DNA from: Acanthopleura granulata
Lineage: Eukaryota; Mollusca; Polyplacophora; Chitonida; Chitonidae
Length of the DNA stretch: 64,000 nucleotides
Direction of reading: 5' to 3'
NCBI GenBank assembly: GCA_016165875.1
Contig: JABBOT010000005.1
Span: 28,415,943-28,479,942, forward strand
A program made the position numbers and the translations under genes. This document shows positions 59,995 through 64,000 of the stretch, one piece after another (positions within the stretch are counted from its first letter, which is position 1; the number at the start of each line of letters is the position of its first letter). The notes under the pieces are model-generated. The model did no database searches and had not been told where the DNA came from. It worked only from the letters and a program-made list of their open reading frames with translations.

Positions 59995-60336
59995 TTAACG
60001 ACGGCCGCCGCTAAACAAATTATCTAGAAAAGAGGCCGCAAGCGGAAGGGCCCCCAGAAGGAGGGGTGGTATTCCACCTTTCTGTATAATGGTCCGTTTG
60101 CGATAAAGCGGGGTGCGCTTGTTTACTAGTGCACGTAGATGTGTCTTGTGCGGACGTAACCGGGCCTCCTGAGCTGGTGTCAATGGGATATTTCCATTTA
60201 AAATGTTCTTACATAACGTGCAAATACAGCGAATAAATTCAGCATTAGGTCCGCGAAGAATTGCGTCCTTCACCTTCCGGTCACTCCTGACCAGAAGTTT
60301 TAGCAAAGGTGCGAAGCGGCGTAAGCGTGCTGACAT
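59995..60336 (-). CDS. Small basic virion/core protein (right copy)
   Basis: 113 residues, identical to 24564-24905: basic N-terminus, CICTLCKNIL segment, and a hydrophobic Gly-containing C-terminus ending GGRR. Confidence 0.8.
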   Translation of the reverse strand: MSARLRRFAPLLKLLVRSDRKVKDAILRGPNAEFIRCICTLCKNILNGNIPLTPAQEARLRPHKTHLRALVNKRTPLYRKRTIIQKGGIPPLLLGALPLAASFLDNLFSGGRR

Positions 60337-60433
60337 GGTCAGTGTCTAATTACATAATGAGATAGTAAGTGATATGTCGGGAGGTTTTATTGCATATGCC
60401 TGTGAGAGTTATTCCCCCTGAAAGTTCATATTT

Positions 60434-60598
60434 TTATGATTTGGGGAGGGAGACAAACTGCAGGGAATCTTCAGGAAAACTATGCGTACGCAAACGGAGA
60501 TGATCGGGTGTAGTTTGTTTGAAATCAACAAGCAAATATCCGTAAGGTTCGGATGTGGCGTCTTTAAAGGCTTCTTTTCTGCTTTTCAGACCGAACGA
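60434..60598 (-). pseudogene. Packaging ATPase C-terminal remnant (right copy)
   Basis: Mirror of 24302-24466. Only about 54 codons of the C-terminus are present, with truncation at the same place as on the left. Confidence 0.65.
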
Positions 60599-61189
60599 TC
60601 ACCTTCTCTTTTTAATCGTTTCCTATCATTTGGCATTTTAGCGTGATCTTTGTGTTCGGTGACCTCGAGGTACCTGGAGTTTTGGGAGCATGGCTGACTA
60701 CCACGTCACATTTTTAATCCTTAAATCGGGCAGTATAATCGCTTTCACAGCAGCCTGATTTGTGTGTTGTGCCAACCTAATGGCCCAAACCTCCGGATCT
60801 TACTCTAGCTTTTGACATGTATTTACCTGAAAAACTGACCTCGTTGCACAAAAAAGGAAGCAGTGGTCAGATTTCAGCTAGTAAGACGTAAGTAAAAAAA
60901 TCCCATGTAAAAAATGAAAAGGAAGAAAAAAACACAGGTGTTAGTCCGAGGTGAATTGGTTACCCACGGTGGTCCTTATTCACGTGGACATGTAAAAGCT
61001 GGTTTCACTCAAGGGGTAAGCCACCTTGGACATATTTAGACAGGAATCAAGGCGTGGAAGTACACATGCATAAACCAGCCGTCAACCAAAATGGGTGCTT
61101 CGGGTTCAGGAAGTAGAACAAGGAAGTCACGCAAAAAACCTCTTCTTATCAATCATGACGGGATATTCCTGCTCGTTGCAGAGGCAGCA

Positions 61190-61435
61190 TTATTTGATTT
61201 ATTCATTTTATTTGTGTTTTACGCCGTGCTCAAGAATACGACGGCGGCTAACATTATGGTGGGAGGAAACCAGGCAGAGCCCGGGGGAAACCCACGACTA
61301 TCCGCAGGTTGCTGGCAGACCTTCCCATGTACCGCCGGAGTGGAAGCCAGCATGAACTGGACTCACAGTGGCGGCATTGGTGGAAGGCTTCTGGGTAATT
61401 ACGCTGCGCTAGCGTGCTAACCAACTAGACCTCCG
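61190..61435 (-). repeat. tRNA-headed SINE (right arm)
   Basis: Mirror of 23465-23710, present in both arms and therefore older than the arm duplication. Confidence 0.8.
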
Positions 61436-61579
61436 TGATAGTAGTAAGGAGATATCGATCCGCCTGTATTGGATGTAAGAGGGCGCTGCAGGCGGTGGTT
61501 GTCCCCTCATCAACCCTCCTAATGTGTAATTCAGTGTTACTGTTAATTCAATATTACGTGTAAACCTGCCCCTCTTCGA

Positions 61580-61598
61580 ACATCCCTTAGGCATGTTA
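61580..61598. other. Empty Harbinger target site
   Basis: AACATCCCTTAGGCATGTT is the uninterrupted version of the sequence flanking the left-arm Harbinger element, with a single TTA/TAA. Confidence 0.9.
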
Positions 61599-61835
61599 CA
61601 CTGCAAAGCTGTTGAAGCTTTGCGATACATTCTGACTGATGCTCCGAAGCGCACAGTCTGAAGTGGACAGTTGGCCGCAGACAAACTATGAGGTTGTCAG
61701 TTACACTTGCGATAATAAAACGTTGTATTTATAGTGCCATGTATCTCACAATTTAGCCGAAGAAGACCAGCGTCCCACAAAACTTCGATGTCATTTTGCA
61801 CTCATTTTACCCGGTCAATGTTAAAAACAACGATG

Positions 61836-62126
61836 TGAAGAATAAGAGCGACAGACTAACCCAAAGGGTGTCCAACGGACTGACCAAACGACAGGTCGAC
61901 GGACCGACGGAGGTAACAACTGATCGACATACCAACCGCCAGACTGTCCGACCCACAGACTGTAAGATAGGTAGGCATTCAAACAGACAGGCGGACCGAC
62001 CGACGGACTGACAGACTGAACGATAAACTGACATAGCGATCGAATGAACGACAGGCCGACTCACAGACTGACAGACCGACAGGCATGCCGATCGACAGGC
62101 CGACAAGCCCATAGACCAACCGACCG
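61836..62126. repeat. GTCN-rich degenerate microsatellite (right arm)
   Basis: Mirror of 19060-19350, with scattered substitutions. Confidence 0.8.
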
Positions 62127-62129
62127 ATA

Positions 62130-64000
62130 TACTGTCCAAACCACCGTCCTTTGACTCCACATTATTTTACTGTCACAATGTTGGTAGTATTACCGGTCGA
62201 AACCATTTCTCGTCTGACTATGTGAAAGCTTTTCTGTTAAAGCCGAGTTATTTGTAACATTATACCAGTGAACGAATTGAAAGCATACCTGAATCAAACA
62301 AAGAAATGTCGAAAACAAGAAAAGCAAAATTTGCGTTCCTCTCTATATTGTGTTGTGTTGAGATATGACTGATACTTTAACACTAAAACTGCAAATCAAT
62401 CTTATTTGTTGAGGTGCTTGCTGTTTAACATCACTTTTAAAACGCGCACTACTGACGTGCTATGTGGAACGTATTGTCATATAATCACACCATATTTTCT
62501 CTATTTACCAAGAGTAGCTCGAAGTATTGCCTTTCGGGAATGATCACCCTTGTACCCCTGCTGCTCATAGTCTTACAATTATTCTAAAATCTAAGGAAAA
62601 AAGAGAATTATAAAGCGAGCAGCATTATTTAAATTTACGAACCTCATTTCTGATTTTGAACGTTAACACGGAAGGCAGAGATTTTACGAAATGTAAGTAT
62701 CCGCGCTATTTTAAAATAACACAAGAAACACATTGAATAAGTGATGATAAATTTCTTGGCCAAAATTTTCGATATAGTCTCTGTATGAACAAAGTCAGGA
62801 AAAAACACCGGACCTTACTTGTCATCTGAAAAAACCCTCTGATCTAATTCTGCAGCCGATTCAGACAGAGCTGAATTCCAACTAGCATCGTCTTTGTACA
62901 TCTCCTTGACGCCTGGTGAACTCGGCTATGGCGAGTCATAGCTCAGGTAAGTGAATTGGAAACAGTTGATTATCCAAATCGTGACCGTCTACCGTGTGTG
63001 TGTCCAGCGAGGAGACGGACTTGCTGAATTATTCCGATCACAAATGCAATATTAATGTCCCTGTCGGCACGTTTGTCTTCGGCTGCTTCATGTCCAGTTC
63101 CGATGCTGTATTAATGTCGCTCAAGATCCAGTAGGTAACATATAGACTCTGGTGATATCGGTAGCCATTTTATTGAAAAAAGAAAACCTATAGTCATCTG
63201 GGACGGGAAGGATACGAGTTATGTCCTTTTCGTACCAGCACAGTTTCTTACTGAGTATGACGCGCTTTTATTTAAGAAGACGTGGAACTGAAGAAAGGGC
63301 CTTCGGACTACGAATGGAGGATGTCCAAAGTATATCATCCATCAACTGTGAGACGAAGGCGTCTGGGAGATATCAGGATGGTAAGGCCGCCATATCAGAC
63401 GGAGTAATCGTGAAGGGTTAGCTGAGCACTACGACCCTTTCTCATACGGCTATATGTAACCCAGTCTTTTTATTATTTTACCTTTTTTATAAACATTCAG
63501 GTTTATATTTACCAGCTGGGCGGAACAGTTGGTCAGTAATCTCACCGCTAAGCCGGATATATCATGAATAAGCCTCGGTGTCAAAAGCAAGGTAAAAGAA
63601 ATCCTTCCTTCATTGCTTTAGTTTAACTAATTCATGAAGAGCGGAAGACGTAGATCGTTAACTGTTGTTATTTTGGACACAGATCTTGGGATTATCGACT
63701 TGTCTCGTCCATTCCCCGCTGTATGAGTGGTACACCAATGTCGGATTTGTCGCCTGGATTTAAATTTATATACCGAAGTGAATGCTTGACAAACTTGGAA
63801 TCGTTTTAGTCTTATACACTATAAAAACCAACCTGCTGAGTGTAACATAATATCATGCTTTCTGAACAGAGAATGGAATTTTAGCATAATATTATGTTAC
63901 GTAGAACATAATATTGTGTTACACCAAAAAGTCTGACATATGTAACATAAGGTTGTAAAAATGACATGATCAGTTCTGCCATCACTCAGTAGAAGTACCA
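62130..64000. other. Right outer flank, no gene recognised
   Basis: Mirrors 17188-19056. A 66-codon plus frame (63221-63421) is interrupted by a stop in the left counterpart, so it is probably not coding. The arm homology runs to the window edge. Confidence 0.5.

Larger units (their letters stand above)
47733..60598. mobile_element. Maverick/Polinton (adintovirus-like), right copy
   Basis: Inverted counterpart of 24302-37212 with the same gene order. It begins at AGTAGTATACTA (47733), preceded by AACAAG. Its accessory region is rearranged (a 1.5 kb loss near 51075 and tandem expansions at 48540-49680), and its capsid gene is split by a solo LTR. Confidence 0.9.
54315..64000. repeat. Outer inverted-repeat arm, right (near-identical tract)
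   Basis: Partner of 17188-29720 on the opposite strand. It still matches at the window edge (64000 pairs with 17188), so its true end is not visible. Confidence 0.9.

Noticed and set aside
47733..60598. Free viral genome or bacterial contamination
   Set aside because: The elements are embedded in repeat-rich eukaryotic sequence, are heavily mutated and carry later transposon insertions, so they are endogenous copies.

Overview
The window looks like nuclear DNA of an invertebrate, most likely a mollusc. It is AT-rich and repeat-dense and has no operons. It carries several copies of a tRNA-headed SINE of the kind common in molluscan genomes (family assignment is from memory, not searched). No intact host gene could be recognised. 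Nearly all the recognisable coding sequence belongs to mobile elements.

The main structure is a very large imperfect inverted repeat. The left arm is about 17188-37212 and the right arm about 47733-64000, where the window ends; they are separated by a 10.5 kb spacer. Each arm holds a decayed Maverick/Polinton element (endogenous adintovirus-like DNA virus). In each copy, reading from outside to inside, there is a C-terminal scrap of the packaging ATPase, two small virion or core proteins, a single-jelly-roll (penton-like) protein, a glycine-rich pVI-like protein, the double-jelly-roll major capsid protein, an adenain-like cysteine protease, and (convergent) a protein-primed family B DNA polymerase. 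Beyond the polymerase lie short accessory ORFs, a two-finger C2H2 gene and a terminus ending in AGTAGTATACTA. No integrase was recognised. The protease and the two core-protein ORFs are open in both copies. Capsid, penton, pVI-like and polymerase genes are broken, some by shared lesions and some by private ones.

The two arms differ in kind along their length. From the outer flank through the capsid genes and protease to the polymerase C-terminus (left 17188-29720, right 54315-64000) they are about 98-100% identical in the stretches compared by eye, and this includes several kb of non-viral flank. Inside that point, polymerase and accessory regions drop to roughly 85-90% protein identity, with large indels, and homology stops exactly at the Maverick inner termini, whose flanks differ. 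The simplest reading is two independent, oppositely oriented Maverick insertions, followed by a recent event (break-induced copying, gene conversion, or an assembly misjoin between haplotypes) that copied one outer arm onto the other. Later insertions mark the arms individually: a 3.7 kb PIF/Harbinger element in the left flank (TAA duplication) and an 835 bp solo LTR in the right capsid gene (ACGT duplication). In both cases the other arm shows the empty site.

Region by region: 1-17187 is non-coding flank with SINE fragments, three diverged copies or pieces of a dispersed repeat and a palindromic tandem repeat. 17188-24300 is the outer duplicated flank with the PIF/Harbinger element and a SINE. 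24302-37212 is the left Maverick. 37213-47732 is the spacer, with a SINE, a GIY-YIG (Penelope-like) fragment, another SINE-like copy and a third dispersed-repeat copy. 47733-60598 is the right Maverick, and 60599-64000 the right outer flank.
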